A DNA stretch of 64,000 nucleotides, taken from contig NZ_JACYFS010000001.1 of NCBI RefSeq assembly GCF_014837145.1, forward strand, positions 806,001-870,000, in the 5' to 3' direction. Positions 53,105 to 61,833 of the stretch are shown one piece after another. Made by a program: the position numbers and the translations under genes. The first letter of the stretch is position 1. Every line of letters starts with the position of its first letter. The notes beneath the pieces are model-generated. The model had not been told where the DNA came from and did not search any database. It worked only from the letters and a program-made list of their open reading frames with translations. The DNA comes from Chryseobacterium caseinilyticum. GTDB taxonomy: Bacteria; Bacteroidota; Bacteroidia; Flavobacteriales; Weeksellaceae.

Positions 53105-53683
53105 TTATAGTTTTAAAAAGTTTTTAAGCAATTGATTCCCAAATTTTCCCGATTTTTCAGGATGAAACTGCGTGGCGAAAAAATTATCTTTCTGTAAGCT
53201 TGCACTGAACGGCAAAATATAATCACAAACTGAAGTCGTGTTTTCTGACAATTCACAATAATAACTGTGGACAAAATACAGATCATTTTCATCCGAAATT
53301 TCTGAAAACAGAGGAGATTTTAAATCCGAAACGCTGTTCCAACCCATGTGCGGAACGAGGTCAAGAGGAGGAAATTTTTTGACATTACAGTCAAAAATTC
53401 CCATCCCAACCGTGTTTCCTTCTTCATTATTTTTACACATCAGCTGCATTCCGAGACAGATTCCTAAAACAGGTTGGGTTAAATTTGGAATTAACTGATC
53501 CAAACCTTTTTCTTTCAGGACTTTCATAGTCGAAGAAGCCTCGCCAACTCCCGGAAAGATTACTTTTTCTGCATTTTTTATCAGTTGGAAATCATCTGTA
53601 ATAATTGAATCAAAGCTCAGTCTTTGTAAAGCATTCTGAACAGAATTAACGTTTCCGCCGTTGTATTTTATAATCGCAATCAT
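53105..53683 (-). CDS. hisH: imidazole glycerol phosphate synthase, glutaminase subunit
   Basis: 192 residues, class I glutamine amidotransferase. The nucleophile Cys is in PVLGICLGMQLMCKNNEEG; the His-Glu pair is in ATQFHPEKSGKFG. It supplies ammonia to HisF. The start abuts the hisB stop with no gap. Confidence 0.96.
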   Translation of the reverse strand: MIAIIKYNGGNVNSVQNALQRLSFDSIITDDFQLIKNAEKVIFPGVGEASSTMKVLKEKGLDQLIPNLTQPVLGICLGMQLMCKNNEEGNTVGMGIFDCNVKKFPPLDLVPHMGWNSVSDLKSPLFSEISDENDLYFVHSYYCELSENTTSVCDYILPFSASLQKDNFFATQFHPEKSGKFGNQLLKNFLKL

Positions 53684-54778
53684 TTATAAACTTCCTTTTG
53701 TTGTGGGTAAATTATAATTCTGATCCGTCTGATTCACTGCCATTTTAATGGCTTTCGCAAAAGATTTAAAGATCGATTCAATCTTGTGGTGTTCGTTTTC
53801 ACCCTCAGATTTAATATTTAAATTGCATTTCGCAGTATCTGTAAACGACTTGAAAAAGTGGTAAAACATTTCCGTTGGAACATCACCAATTTTCTCTCTT
53901 TTAAAATCAGCATCCCAGACCAACCACGGCCGGCCGCTAAAATCAATTGCAACCTGCGAAAGACAGTCGTCCATCGGAAGCAGAAAACCATATCTTTCAA
54001 TGCCTTTTTTCTTTCCTAAAGCCTGCAAAACGGCATCACCAAAGACAATTCCAGTGTCTTCTACCGTATGGTGTTCATCAACCTGTAAATCTCCATTGAC
54101 TTTAATTTTTAAATCTAAATTTCCATGCTTTGAAATCTGCTCGAGCATGTGGTCAAAAAAATGGAGACCCGTTGAAATTTCTGAATTCCCGCTTCCATCC
54201 AGATTAAGTTCAATTTCGATTTCGGTTTCATTGGTCTTTCTATAAACGTTTGATTTTCTTGGAATCTGTTTCAGAAACTGATAGATTTCTGCCCAACTTT
54301 TTGTGCTTAAATCAGCATTTTCATTTTTGGAATCATTAATGAAAATACTTTTTGTACCTAAGTTTTTAGCCAGCTGAACATCAGTCAAACGGTCTCCGAT
54401 GACGAAGGAATTTTCAAGATCATAATTGCCGTAAATGTATTTTCCCAACATTCCGATTTCAGGTTTTCGGTTGGGAGAATTTTCATGTTCGAAACTTCTA
54501 TCAATCAGGATATCACCAAAAATAATTTCCTCGTTTTCAAAAGCTTTCAACATCTTTTCCTGTGGTTTTATGAAATCTCCGAAAGGAAAACTGTCTGTTC
54601 CCAAACCATCCTGATTGGTTACCATCACCAATTCGTAGTCTAATTCCTTGATAATTTTTGCTAAATTTTGAAAAACTCCAGGATAAAATTCAAGTTTTTC
54701 CAAAGAGTCAACCTGAAAATCTGTTGGCGGTTCCAAAATCAATGTGCCGTCGCGGTCGATGAATAATACTTTTTTCAT
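53684..54778 (-). CDS. hisB: bifunctional histidinol-phosphatase / imidazoleglycerol-phosphate dehydratase
   Basis: 364 residues. N-terminal HAD phosphatase with D8/D10 ([13 protein letters not shown]) and [13 protein letters not shown]. The C-terminal IGPD domain from about residue 175 has [16 protein letters not shown] and [15 protein letters not shown] metal-binding histidines. Steps 6 and 8 of the pathway in one chain, the same fusion as in enterobacteria. Confidence 0.97.
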   Translation of the reverse strand: MKKVLFIDRDGTLILEPPTDFQVDSLEKLEFYPGVFQNLAKIIKELDYELVMVTNQDGLGTDSFPFGDFIKPQEKMLKAFENEEIIFGDILIDRSFEHENSPNRKPEIGMLGKYIYGNYDLENSFVIGDRLTDVQLAKNLGTKSIFINDSKNENADLSTKSWAEIYQFLKQIPRKSNVYRKTNETEIEIELNLDGSGNSEISTGLHFFDHMLEQISKHGNLDLKIKVNGDLQVDEHHTVEDTGIVFGDAVLQALGKKKGIERYGFLLPMDDCLSQVAIDFSGRPWLVWDADFKREKIGDVPTEMFYHFFKSFTDTAKCNLNIKSEGENEHHKIESIFKSFAKAIKMAVNQTDQNYNLPTTKGSL

Positions 54779-54779
54779 T

Positions 54780-55805
54780 TTAAATATTTTTCAGAACATT
54801 AATCAGTTTTTCATTTTCATCTTTTGTTCCAACATTAAGTCTTATACAGTTAGGAATCTGAGGAAATCTTTTACTGGTCAGAATTTCATTTTCAAGCAAT
54901 GTAGAATATACTTTTTGCGCATTTTTAAATTCAATCAAAAAGAAATTCGCATCAGTAGGGAATACTTTTGAAATACATTCAATATTTTCAAACTGAGTTT
55001 TCAGCCAGTTGCGTTCTTTCAAAATTTCATTCAAATTATTTTGAAAATCTTCAATCTGATCCAACTTTTTCAAAACTAAATTTTGGCTTAAAACATTCAC
55101 ATTAAAAGGTGATTTTACCGTGTAAATCAGGTTGGTAATTTCTTCTGAAGAAAATGCTATTCCGACTCTTACACCGGCCAATCCCCATGCTTTGGAGAAA
55201 GTCTGCAGCACGATGAGATTTGGATATTCATCAATCAGGTCAAGACATGATTTCTGTTTAGAAAATTCAATATACGCTTCGTCTACAACTACAATTCCTT
55301 TAAAATTCTGGATGTAAAATTCAATGTCATCAATCGAATTCCCGGTTGGATTATTGGGTGAACAGAGAAATAAAATTTTAGGTTGATTTTCTTTAATAAT
55401 ATTTAAAAACTCCTCTTTTACAATTTCGAAATTATTATTCAGATTGAGTTGCAAAACCTTATTTTCATTGATTGCAGCATAAAATCCGTACATTGCAAAT
55501 GAAGGATTCATTACCAACACTGAATCTATTTTGGGCTCACAGAAGATTTTTATAATCAAATCGATCAGTTCATCACTTCCATTTCCTATAGCAATCTGTT
55601 TGGCTGAAATATTTTTAAAAGCCGAAATTTTTTCTCTTAAATTTCTGTGTGTAGAATCCGGATAACGGTTGAATTCTCCAAACGGACTTTCATTGGCATC
55701 CATCAGCAAAGGATTTTCGAACTGACTGTTATCTCTGAAACTGACGTAAGGTCTCAGTTCCAATATATTTTTTCGCACTAATTTTTTAATATTTACTGTG
55801 GTCAT
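54780..55805 (-). CDS. hisC: histidinol-phosphate aminotransferase
   Basis: 341 residues, class I/II PLP enzyme. The Schiff-base lysine is in [28 protein letters not shown] and [10 protein letters not shown] are conserved cofactor-site segments. N-terminus [12 protein letters not shown]. Step 7. One base from hisB and four from hisD. Confidence 0.96.
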   Translation of the reverse strand: MTTVNIKKLVRKNILELRPYVSFRDNSQFENPLLMDANESPFGEFNRYPDSTHRNLREKISAFKNISAKQIAIGNGSDELIDLIIKIFCEPKIDSVLVMNPSFAMYGFYAAINENKVLQLNLNNNFEIVKEEFLNIIKENQPKILFLCSPNNPTGNSIDDIEFYIQNFKGIVVVDEAYIEFSKQKSCLDLIDEYPNLIVLQTFSKAWGLAGVRVGIAFSSEEITNLIYTVKSPFNVNVLSQNLVLKKLDQIEDFQNNLNEILKERNWLKTQFENIECISKVFPTDANFFLIEFKNAQKVYSTLLENEILTSKRFPQIPNCIRLNVGTKDENEKLINVLKNI

Positions 55806-55809
55806 AATC

Positions 55810-57084
55810 TTATTTTAATCTGATGGATACTGCATTTTTGTGTGCTGAAAGACCTTCTGCTTCCGCCATGATTTCAATCGTTTTTCCTAAATTCTGCAGG
55901 CCTTCTTTAGATAAATTCTGAAACGTAATTTTCTTCACAAAACTGTCTAAAGAAACACCGCTGTAATTTTTCGCAAAACCGTTTGTGGGAAGTGTGTGAT
56001 TGGTGCCGCTGGCGTAATCTCCGGCACTTTCACATGAATAATTTCCGAGAAAAACCGAACCTGCATTTTGAATCTGGCTAATATACTTTTCAAAATTTTC
56101 AACCGCTAAAATCAGATGTTCGGGAGCGTATAAATTGCTGAATTCCAGTGCTTCGTCAATAGAATTCAATAATATAAAGTGACTATTGTTCAACGATTTT
56201 TGTGCAAATTCGTTTCTGGGAAGTTCTTTGATTTGTTTTTTAACTTCATTAATGGTTTCATTTAAAACTTTTAAATCCGTTGAAATAAAAATCACCTGAC
56301 TGTCACTTCCGTGTTCCGCCTGTGACAGTAAATCTGCCGCACAAAACTCAGGAACTGCTTTTTCATCGGCGATCACCAAAACTTCACTCGGCCCTGCAGG
56401 CATATCGATAGCTATCCCAAATTCCTGAGCAAAATCTTTTGCTGCCACGACAAACTGATTTCCGGGACCAAAAATTTTGTACACATTGGGAATGGTTTCT
56501 GTTCCGAAAGTCATTGCCGCAACCGCCTGCGCACCGCCAACTTTGAATATTTTTGAAACTCCACAAAGCTGTGCTGTATACAGAATCGCTGGATTGACGT
56601 TTCCGTTTTTATCAGGAGGCGTACACAGAATAATCTCCTGACAACCGGCTAACTGAGCAGGTATGGCAAGCATTAAAACGGTAGAAAACAGGGGAGCTGT
56701 TCCGCCGGGAATATAAATTCCAACCTTTTCAATGGCGCGGTTTTCTCTCCAGCAAATCACACCCTTCGTTGTTTCGATTTTTTCAGTTTCAACAACCTGT
56801 GATGCGTGGAATTTCGTAATATTTTCTTTGGCAATCTGAATCGCTGATTTTAATTCTTCTGAAATTAAGTCAGCAGCTTTACTGATTTCTTTTTCAGTCA
56901 CCTGTAGCTGATCGATCTTTGCAGAGTCGAATTTTTCTGCGTAACGGATTAAAGCTTCATCACCGTTTTTCTCAACTTCAGCGAAAATTTCTTTGATGGT
57001 TTGAGCAATTTCCTGCTTTTTAAAAACAGGTCTTTTTGTAAGTTCAGACCAGGTTTCCCGTTTAGGATTTTTATAAATATTCAT
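55810..57084 (-). CDS. hisD: histidinol dehydrogenase
   Basis: 424 residues. Conserved stretches are YIPGGTAPLFSTVLMLAIPAQLAGC, GPGNQFVVAAKDFAQ, DMPAGPSEVLVIAD, the metal and catalytic segment LLSQAEHGSDSQVI, and APEHLIL, with the C-terminal SAGDYASGTNHTLPTNGFAK. It performs the last two oxidations to histidine. Starts one base after the hisG stop. Confidence 0.97.
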   Translation of the reverse strand: MNIYKNPKRETWSELTKRPVFKKQEIAQTIKEIFAEVEKNGDEALIRYAEKFDSAKIDQLQVTEKEISKAADLISEELKSAIQIAKENITKFHASQVVETEKIETTKGVICWRENRAIEKVGIYIPGGTAPLFSTVLMLAIPAQLAGCQEIILCTPPDKNGNVNPAILYTAQLCGVSKIFKVGGAQAVAAMTFGTETIPNVYKIFGPGNQFVVAAKDFAQEFGIAIDMPAGPSEVLVIADEKAVPEFCAADLLSQAEHGSDSQVIFISTDLKVLNETINEVKKQIKELPRNEFAQKSLNNSHFILLNSIDEALEFSNLYAPEHLILAVENFEKYISQIQNAGSVFLGNYSCESAGDYASGTNHTLPTNGFAKNYSGVSLDSFVKKITFQNLSKEGLQNLGKTIEIMAEAEGLSAHKNAVSIRLK

Positions 57085-57085
57085 C

Positions 57086-57943
57086 TTAAATTACCATTTT
57101 ATCGATTGGAATGATTAAAATATCCTGTGCACCTTTCAGTTTCAATTCATCGATGACGTCCCAAAACCGTTCTTCATCAATTACAGAATGAATGCTGCTC
57201 CAGCCCTCTTCTGCAAGCGGAATAACCGTCGGACTTTTCAAAACAGGAAGCACATTTGAGATTTCTGAAATCTGATCATTCGGAACATTCATCAAAATGT
57301 ATTTTGAATTTTTTGCCATTAAAACCGCTTTGATTCTGAAGAGTAATCGGCTTAAAATTTCTTCCTGTGCATCATTCAGATTGATGTTTTTAGCAAGCAC
57401 AGCTTCTGACTTTAAAAGAGTAACCGTTTCACGCAGTCCGTTTTTGAATAAGGTACTTCCCGAGCTCACTATATCACAGATCCCGTCAGCCAATCCAATG
57501 TTGGGCGCAATTTCTACTGAGCCTGAAATCACGTGAATATCAGCCTGAATATTATTTTCGTTTAAATATTTTTGGAGCGTATTAGGATAAGATGTGGCAA
57601 TTTTTTTCCCCTGAAAGTACTGTGGCTGATCGCTGTCAATATCTTTTGGAATAGCCAGAGAAACCCGGCATTTTGAGAAACCTAATTTCTGTACAATCTC
57701 ATTCTGCTTTTGTTTTTCCTCCAAAAGATTTTCTCCAACGATGGCGATGTCAACTACTCCATCCTCCAGATATTGCGGAATATCGGAGTTTCTGAGATAC
57801 ATAATTTCCAAAGGAAAATTATCTACCAAAACCTTCAGCTGGTCTTTGCCATTATTGACAGAAATACCGCAATCTTTAAGAAGCTGAAGCGATTCTTCAT
57901 ACAACCGACCGTTTTTCTGAATAGCAATTTTTAATTTACTCAT
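57086..57943 (-). CDS. hisG: ATP phosphoribosyltransferase, long form
   Basis: 285 residues, the long HisG with catalytic domains to about 205 (LKIAIQKNGRLYEESLQLLKDCGI, IAIVGENLLEE, ADGICDIVSSGSTLFKNGL). The C-terminal regulatory domain (YILMNVPNDQISEISNVLPVLKSPTVIPL) binds histidine for feedback inhibition. First enzyme of the pathway, so it does not need HisZ. Preceded by a leader peptide and attenuator, giving control at both the enzyme and transcription levels. Confidence 0.97.
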   Translation of the reverse strand: MSKLKIAIQKNGRLYEESLQLLKDCGISVNNGKDQLKVLVDNFPLEIMYLRNSDIPQYLEDGVVDIAIVGENLLEEKQKQNEIVQKLGFSKCRVSLAIPKDIDSDQPQYFQGKKIATSYPNTLQKYLNENNIQADIHVISGSVEIAPNIGLADGICDIVSSGSTLFKNGLRETVTLLKSEAVLAKNINLNDAQEEILSRLLFRIKAVLMAKNSKYILMNVPNDQISEISNVLPVLKSPTVIPLAEEGWSSIHSVIDEERFWDVIDELKLKGAQDILIIPIDKMVI

Positions 57944-57961
57944 TACTTTTTGTAAGTTTTG

Positions 57962-58040
57962 GTCTGAGTAAATGACGTTGATTTTATGGAAATTTCACAG
58001 AAATGTGGAAACAAAAAAACCGTCCTTACTCAGACGGTTT
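57962..58040 (-). promoter_or_regulatory. his attenuator region: terminator and downstream pairing partner
   Basis: Intrinsic terminator: AAACCGTC and GACGGTTT (complements of 58033-58040 and 58017-58024) form an 8-bp stem with loop TGAGTAAG, followed by seven Ts. Its 5' arm CCGUC and the following UGAG can instead pair with GGCGG (58083-58087) and CUCA (58093-58096) at the end of the leader peptide, forming an antiterminator. In addition, GTCTGAGTAA of the stem-loop is perfectly complementary over 10 bases to 57962-57971, just before hisG. Confidence 0.82.
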
Positions 58041-58087
58041 TTAATTTATTTTTATGAATTCAACACAAAATATCAATCACTTCCGCC

Positions 58088-58135
58088 TTAGCTGAGATGA
58101 TGATAATGATGAAGTGTTGAGAAATTCGGTTTCAT
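58088..58135 (-). CDS. hisL: histidine operon leader peptide
   Basis: A 15-codon ORF encoding MKPNFSTLHHYHHLS and ending in TAA. Four of five consecutive codons are CAT (His), interrupted by one Tyr. It lies between a consensus promoter and the his terminator. A ribosome stalled at the His codons would leave CUCA and GGCGG free to pair with the terminator arm and let transcription enter hisG. A ribosome reaching the stop would cover them and permit termination. Confidence 0.88.
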   Translation of the reverse strand: MKPNFSTLHHYHHLS

Positions 58136-58155
58136 TTTTTTGAAATATTGTGGTA

Positions 58156-58186
58156 CAAATGTAGAACTTATTTTTAAACTTCCAAG
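58156..58186 (-). promoter_or_regulatory. promoter of the his operon
   Basis: The minus strand has CTTG (58186-58183), 19 bases, then TACATTTG (58163-58156), a perfect -7 box. The transcript would start near 58150, about 15 bases before the leader peptide ATG. Confidence 0.78.
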
Positions 58187-58190
58187 AAAT

Positions 58191-59288
58191 TTATGACATA
58201 ATTTTTTGATAAAGATTCATCAGTTCGTTGGCAATAGGTTCGTCATTAAACTTTTGAACAAAGTCAAAACCCTTATCAGCACGGCGTTTACGCTCAGATT
58301 CATTTTCCCACAGAAATTTTATTTTCGCCTGGATGTCAAGATGATTTTTTGGATCAACATATACAGAATCGGAACCACCTGCTTCCGGAAGACAGCTTGT
58401 ATTGCTTGTAATCACAACCGTTTTTGAAAATAAGGCTTCAATAACAGGAATTCCAAAGCCTTCAAAAAAACTTGGATAGATAAAAATATCCGCGAGTCTG
58501 TAGATCACCGCCAATTCATTCATCGATACACCTGTGAGAAACTGAGCATTAATTTTATTTTGATCAATTTTCTTTTTCACAAGTTGGAAGTATTTTGGTT
58601 TTTTCGTGCCCACAACAATCAGAGGAATCTGAGTTCCCTGAAGTGCTTTTACCACGTTCAAAAGATTTTTCCTTGGCTCTATGGTTCCTACATTAAGAAT
58701 AAATCTATCAGGAAGCTGAAATTTCTCTTTCACTGCTTTGATAAATTCGTCGTCATGCTCTTCTTTAAATGCATGATGACAACCCTGATAAATAACTTCA
58801 ATTTTGCTTTCCGGAACTTTTAAATAATGAATAATGTCATCTTTAGTCTGCTCAGAAATCGCAATGATTTTATCAGCAGACTGTGCGGCTTTTTTAAACT
58901 TCCAGAAGTGAATTTTTCTGTCAATCCAAGTGTAATATTCCGGATAACGTTCGAAAATCAAATCATGGATGGTGACCACTTTTTTAATGGGTTTGCTGTT
59001 CCACTTTAAAGGTAATTCACCAGACAGGCCGTGAAAAATATCCGCGCCCAAATTCTGTGCATCCGTTCCCGTTTTAAACTGTCGGGACAAAGTTCCCTTC
59101 GAAGTCCTGAGATGTGAGATATTGGAACGTTTTAAAATTTCGCTTCCTTTTTCCGAAGTCTTTTTACTGATTAGAATATATTGATTTTCAGGATAATACT
59201 CAGAAAGAATCCTTACAAGATCCCTGGAATAATTTCCCAATCCTGACACGCTTGAAAAGATCCGTTTTGCATCAAATGCTATCTTCAT
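58191..59288 (-). CDS. family 4 glycosyltransferase
   Basis: 365 residues, GT-B fold. MKIAFDAKRIFSSVSGLGNYSRDLVRIL starts the acceptor domain. The donor domain has FILNVGTIEPRKNLLNVVKAL and YPSFFEGFGIPVIEALFSKTVVITS, where EGFGIPVIEA is the retaining GT4 E-x7-E motif. Likely acts in surface polysaccharide or glycan synthesis. It overlaps the preceding GT by 17 bases, so the pair is coupled. Confidence 0.9.
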   Translation of the reverse strand: MKIAFDAKRIFSSVSGLGNYSRDLVRILSEYYPENQYILISKKTSEKGSEILKRSNISHLRTSKGTLSRQFKTGTDAQNLGADIFHGLSGELPLKWNSKPIKKVVTIHDLIFERYPEYYTWIDRKIHFWKFKKAAQSADKIIAISEQTKDDIIHYLKVPESKIEVIYQGCHHAFKEEHDDEFIKAVKEKFQLPDRFILNVGTIEPRKNLLNVVKALQGTQIPLIVVGTKKPKYFQLVKKKIDQNKINAQFLTGVSMNELAVIYRLADIFIYPSFFEGFGIPVIEALFSKTVVITSNTSCLPEAGGSDSVYVDPKNHLDIQAKIKFLWENESERKRRADKGFDFVQKFNDEPIANELMNLYQKIMS

Positions 59289-59946
59289 CTTCTGGTTTTA
59301 TAATATTTTGAGTCAGTTGTTTTTTCTTCCAGTGTTCAGATTTATCACCGTAAAGAAAAAATTTCCCCATTTTATATTTAAACTGCATTTTGTTATCATA
59401 ATGAGGCGCCAAAAACCGATGCGGAATACCGGGATTTTCAGCAAGACATTGTTTCACAGAATCAGTGTAAACTGTAGGACCGGTCGTTTTGTGAACATTA
59501 TGAGGGTGTGGATTACTTTTAATATTATCCAGAATGTTCTCTAATGTCTTCTTTAAAAATGGGTGTCCGGCTGCATAAACCAGACCCCACTGTACGTAAT
59601 ATGTCGGCGGAATTTCATCCGTAATCAAAGCTACATCATCTTCACGGATAAGCTTCCGCAACGGGATGTTGATTCCACTGTCTACATCAAGGTAAACGCC
59701 GCCTTTTTTGTATAAAATGGCGTACCTGAAAAAATCTGCTTTGGCAGCTCCGATGGTTAATCTGTTGTAAGCTTTAAAATATTCCGGAGGGAACTCTTCT
59801 TTAAAAAAACGCTGAATTTTTTCGTCATCATAAAAATGATATTCATATTCAGGGTTTTTTCTGAGCATTCTTTTAATGTAAAACCTCGTAATCCAAGGTA
59901 ATTTACTGGTTTTAAAAGTCTGGAATATTTGCTTCGGAATTGTCAT
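59272..59946 (-). CDS. GT32-like glycosyltransferase (DXD sugar-binding type)
   Basis: 224 residues. IPKQIFQTFKTSKLPW at the N-terminus and AAKADFFRYAILYKKGGVYLDVDSG, with DVD at 87-89, are the family signature of Och1/capsular transferases. It should use a nucleotide sugar and Mn2+. Its gene overlaps the GT4 start, and it begins 10 bases after dapD ends. Confidence 0.88.
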   Translation of the reverse strand: MTIPKQIFQTFKTSKLPWITRFYIKRMLRKNPEYEYHFYDDEKIQRFFKEEFPPEYFKAYNRLTIGAAKADFFRYAILYKKGGVYLDVDSGINIPLRKLIREDDVALITDEIPPTYYVQWGLVYAAGHPFLKKTLENILDNIKSNPHPHNVHKTTGPTVYTDSVKQCLAENPGIPHRFLAPHYDNKMQFKYKMGKFFLYGDKSEHWKKKQLTQNIIKPEDEDSI

Positions 59947-59956
59947 TACAGAATGA

Positions 59957-60769
59957 TTAAACAGCTACATTATTCTCTCTCAAAGCGTCATTAAGCGACG
60001 TTTTTTTATCTGTTGATTCTTTTCTCTGTCCGATAATCAGAGCACATGGAACCTGATATTCTCCTGCTGGATACTGCTTGGTATAACTTCCCGGAATTAC
60101 TACTGAACGGGCAGGAACTCTACCTTTAATTTCAACCGGAGTTTCTCCTGTAACATCGATAATTTTAGTTGAAGCTGTCAACACGACATTCGCTCCCAAA
60201 ACAGCTTCTCTTTCAACATGAACGCCTTCTACAACGATACATCTTGAACCGATAAAACAGTCATCCTCAATGATTACCGGCGCTGCCTGAAGTGGCTCTA
60301 AAACCCCACCTATACCAACTCCACCGCTTAAGTGAACGTTTTTACCTATCTGAGCACAGCTTCCAACAGTCGCCCAGGTATCCACCATCGTTCCTGAATC
60401 TACATAAGCACCGATATTGACGTAAGACGGCATCAAGATAACTCCAGACGCTATGAAAGCTCCTTCTCTTGCTATAGCATGTGGCACAACCCGAACACCT
60501 TTCTCTGCATAATTTCTTTTCAAAGGCATTTTATCGTGAAATTCAAATGGTCCTACCTCAATCGTTTCCATTTTCTGGATCGGGAAATACATTACTACAG
60601 CCTTCTTCACCCACTCATTAACCTGCCATCCGTTTTCAGTAGGTTCTGCAGTACGGAGCTCACCCTTATCAACCAAAGAAATAACCTCTCTGATTGCTTT
60701 TTGGCTGTCTTCATTTTGTAGTAGTTCTCTGTTGTCCCAGATGTTCTCGATAGTTTGTTGTAATGACAT
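59957..60769 (-). CDS. dapD: tetrahydrodipicolinate N-succinyltransferase
   Basis: 270 residues with a left-handed beta-helix of hexapeptide repeats (GAFIASGVILMPSYVNIGAYVDSGTMVDTWATVGSCAQIGKNVHLSGGVGIGGV). The helical N-terminal domain and C-terminal ARSVVIPGSYTKQYPAGEYQVPCALI are typical DapD. It acts in the succinylase branch of lysine and diaminopimelate synthesis. Confidence 0.95.
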   Translation of the reverse strand: MSLQQTIENIWDNRELLQNEDSQKAIREVISLVDKGELRTAEPTENGWQVNEWVKKAVVMYFPIQKMETIEVGPFEFHDKMPLKRNYAEKGVRVVPHAIAREGAFIASGVILMPSYVNIGAYVDSGTMVDTWATVGSCAQIGKNVHLSGGVGIGGVLEPLQAAPVIIEDDCFIGSRCIVVEGVHVEREAVLGANVVLTASTKIIDVTGETPVEIKGRVPARSVVIPGSYTKQYPAGEYQVPCALIIGQRKESTDKKTSLNDALRENNVAV

Positions 60770-60800
60770 TTTTATTTGAATTTTGTTAAAATAATGAGCT

Positions 60801-60808
60801 CAAAGATA
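60801..60808 (-). promoter_or_regulatory. -7 promoter box of dapD
   Basis: The minus strand reads TATCTTTG, 31 bases before the dapD start. -33 element unclear. Confidence 0.55.
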
Positions 60809-60876
60809 CAAAAGTTTTAAGCTAAAATTTGAGTTTTAAATTTGCTTAAAATGTATATTGCCGAAAAAATATTGAT

Positions 60877-61440
60877 CTATAAAACACGCTGTGCATGCAG
60901 GTAGGCTTTGTTCCAGTATTTTTCATTTAGGGAAGAAATTATGACGCCTTTGGATGTAGATGCATGAATGAATTTTACTTCGCCATCATTTTCAATGGTA
61001 TGAACGATTCCTACGTGAGAAACTTTCGATCCTCCTGCTGTTGCAAAAAATAAAAGGTCGCCGGGTTTTGCATCTGAAATATTAATCTTTTTTCCAAAGC
61101 CTGCCTGATCGGCGGATCTGCGAGGTAGCTTTAAACCATTTTCATCGAATACTTTAGTGGTAAGACCAGAACAGTCAAATCCGTCAGCTGTATTTCCTGC
61201 AAATTTGTATGGACTTCCGAGGTAGTTTTCGGCATCCTTGATTATTCTTTTAGCAGATGATGAAATTTTACCATCGAAGTCGGAATCGAGTTTTCTGAGA
61301 TTTTCGCTTTTTGCAGTGGATTTTGTGTTCGATTTGCTTTTGGATGCTACACTTTTTGAGCTTCCGCAGGAAATTGTCAGCAGTGAGGCGACAAAAAAAA
61401 GAATGATGATTTTTACGGAGAAATTTTGTTTCATTTTCAT
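60877..61440 (-). CDS. NlpC/P60 (C40) peptidase lipoprotein
   Basis: 187 residues. Lipoprotein signal with C25 (LLTISCGSS), a Ser/Lys-rich linker to about 60, then the C40 domain with nucleophile C90 in DGFDCSGLT, H142 in SHVGI and H159 in FIHAS. These enzymes cleave the D-Glu to DAP link of peptidoglycan stem peptides. Start could also be the second Met. Confidence 0.92.
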   Translation of the reverse strand: MKMKQNFSVKIIILFFVASLLTISCGSSKSVASKSKSNTKSTAKSENLRKLDSDFDGKISSSAKRIIKDAENYLGSPYKFAGNTADGFDCSGLTTKVFDENGLKLPRRSADQAGFGKKINISDAKPGDLLFFATAGGSKVSHVGIVHTIENDGEVKFIHASTSKGVIISSLNEKYWNKAYLHAQRVL

Positions 61441-61833
61441 TAATTACCAAAAACATCTCAAAGATAATAATTTTGGATTGTAAAAATAAAAAAAGCATCA
61501 TAAATACACTGCTTTTTTGCGGAATGAGAGGGACTATATTCGAACATTTAATTCCGTTTTTATCGTTTATCAGCACAATTGCGAAAAGTCTTATTTGCTG
61601 ATTGCAAGTTGTCAAAAAAGAGATTTGTGAGTTAATATCATTTCGCATTACTCACCTTAATATTTTGGTGAGTTTTCTCCTTTTCAATTTTATGATTGAT
61701 TTTATCTGCTTTTAGATATAACTGTCAATATTTTTGACCAGGTTCTCTATGTTACCTAATTTTAAAAATGGCTGAATAATTGCCATCAAGATTTCATATT
61801 CCAATTCACATTTAAAATCTCTCTGAACTTAAT
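61441..61833. other. gene-free spacer
   Basis: 393 bases without a convincing gene. It contains the C40 gene's -7 box TATCTTTG (complement of 61459-61466), a hairpin AAAAAAGCA/TGCTTTTTT (61489-61518), a tRNA 3'-end-like fragment (61519-61547) and a stem ACTCACC/GGTGAGT (61650-61673) followed by TTTT. I see nothing in 61680-61833. Confidence 0.6.
61489..61518. terminator. A/T-flanked hairpin
   Basis: AAAAAAGCA (61489-61497) pairs with TGCTTTTTT (61510-61518) around a 12-base loop. It resembles a weak bidirectional terminator but lies upstream of both flanking genes, so its role is unclear. Confidence 0.45.

Noticed and set aside
61268..61648. 126-codon minus-strand frame in and beside the C40 peptidase gene
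   Set aside because: Half of it overlaps the C40 gene in another frame and the rest lies over a terminator-like hairpin; no domain or signal is seen.
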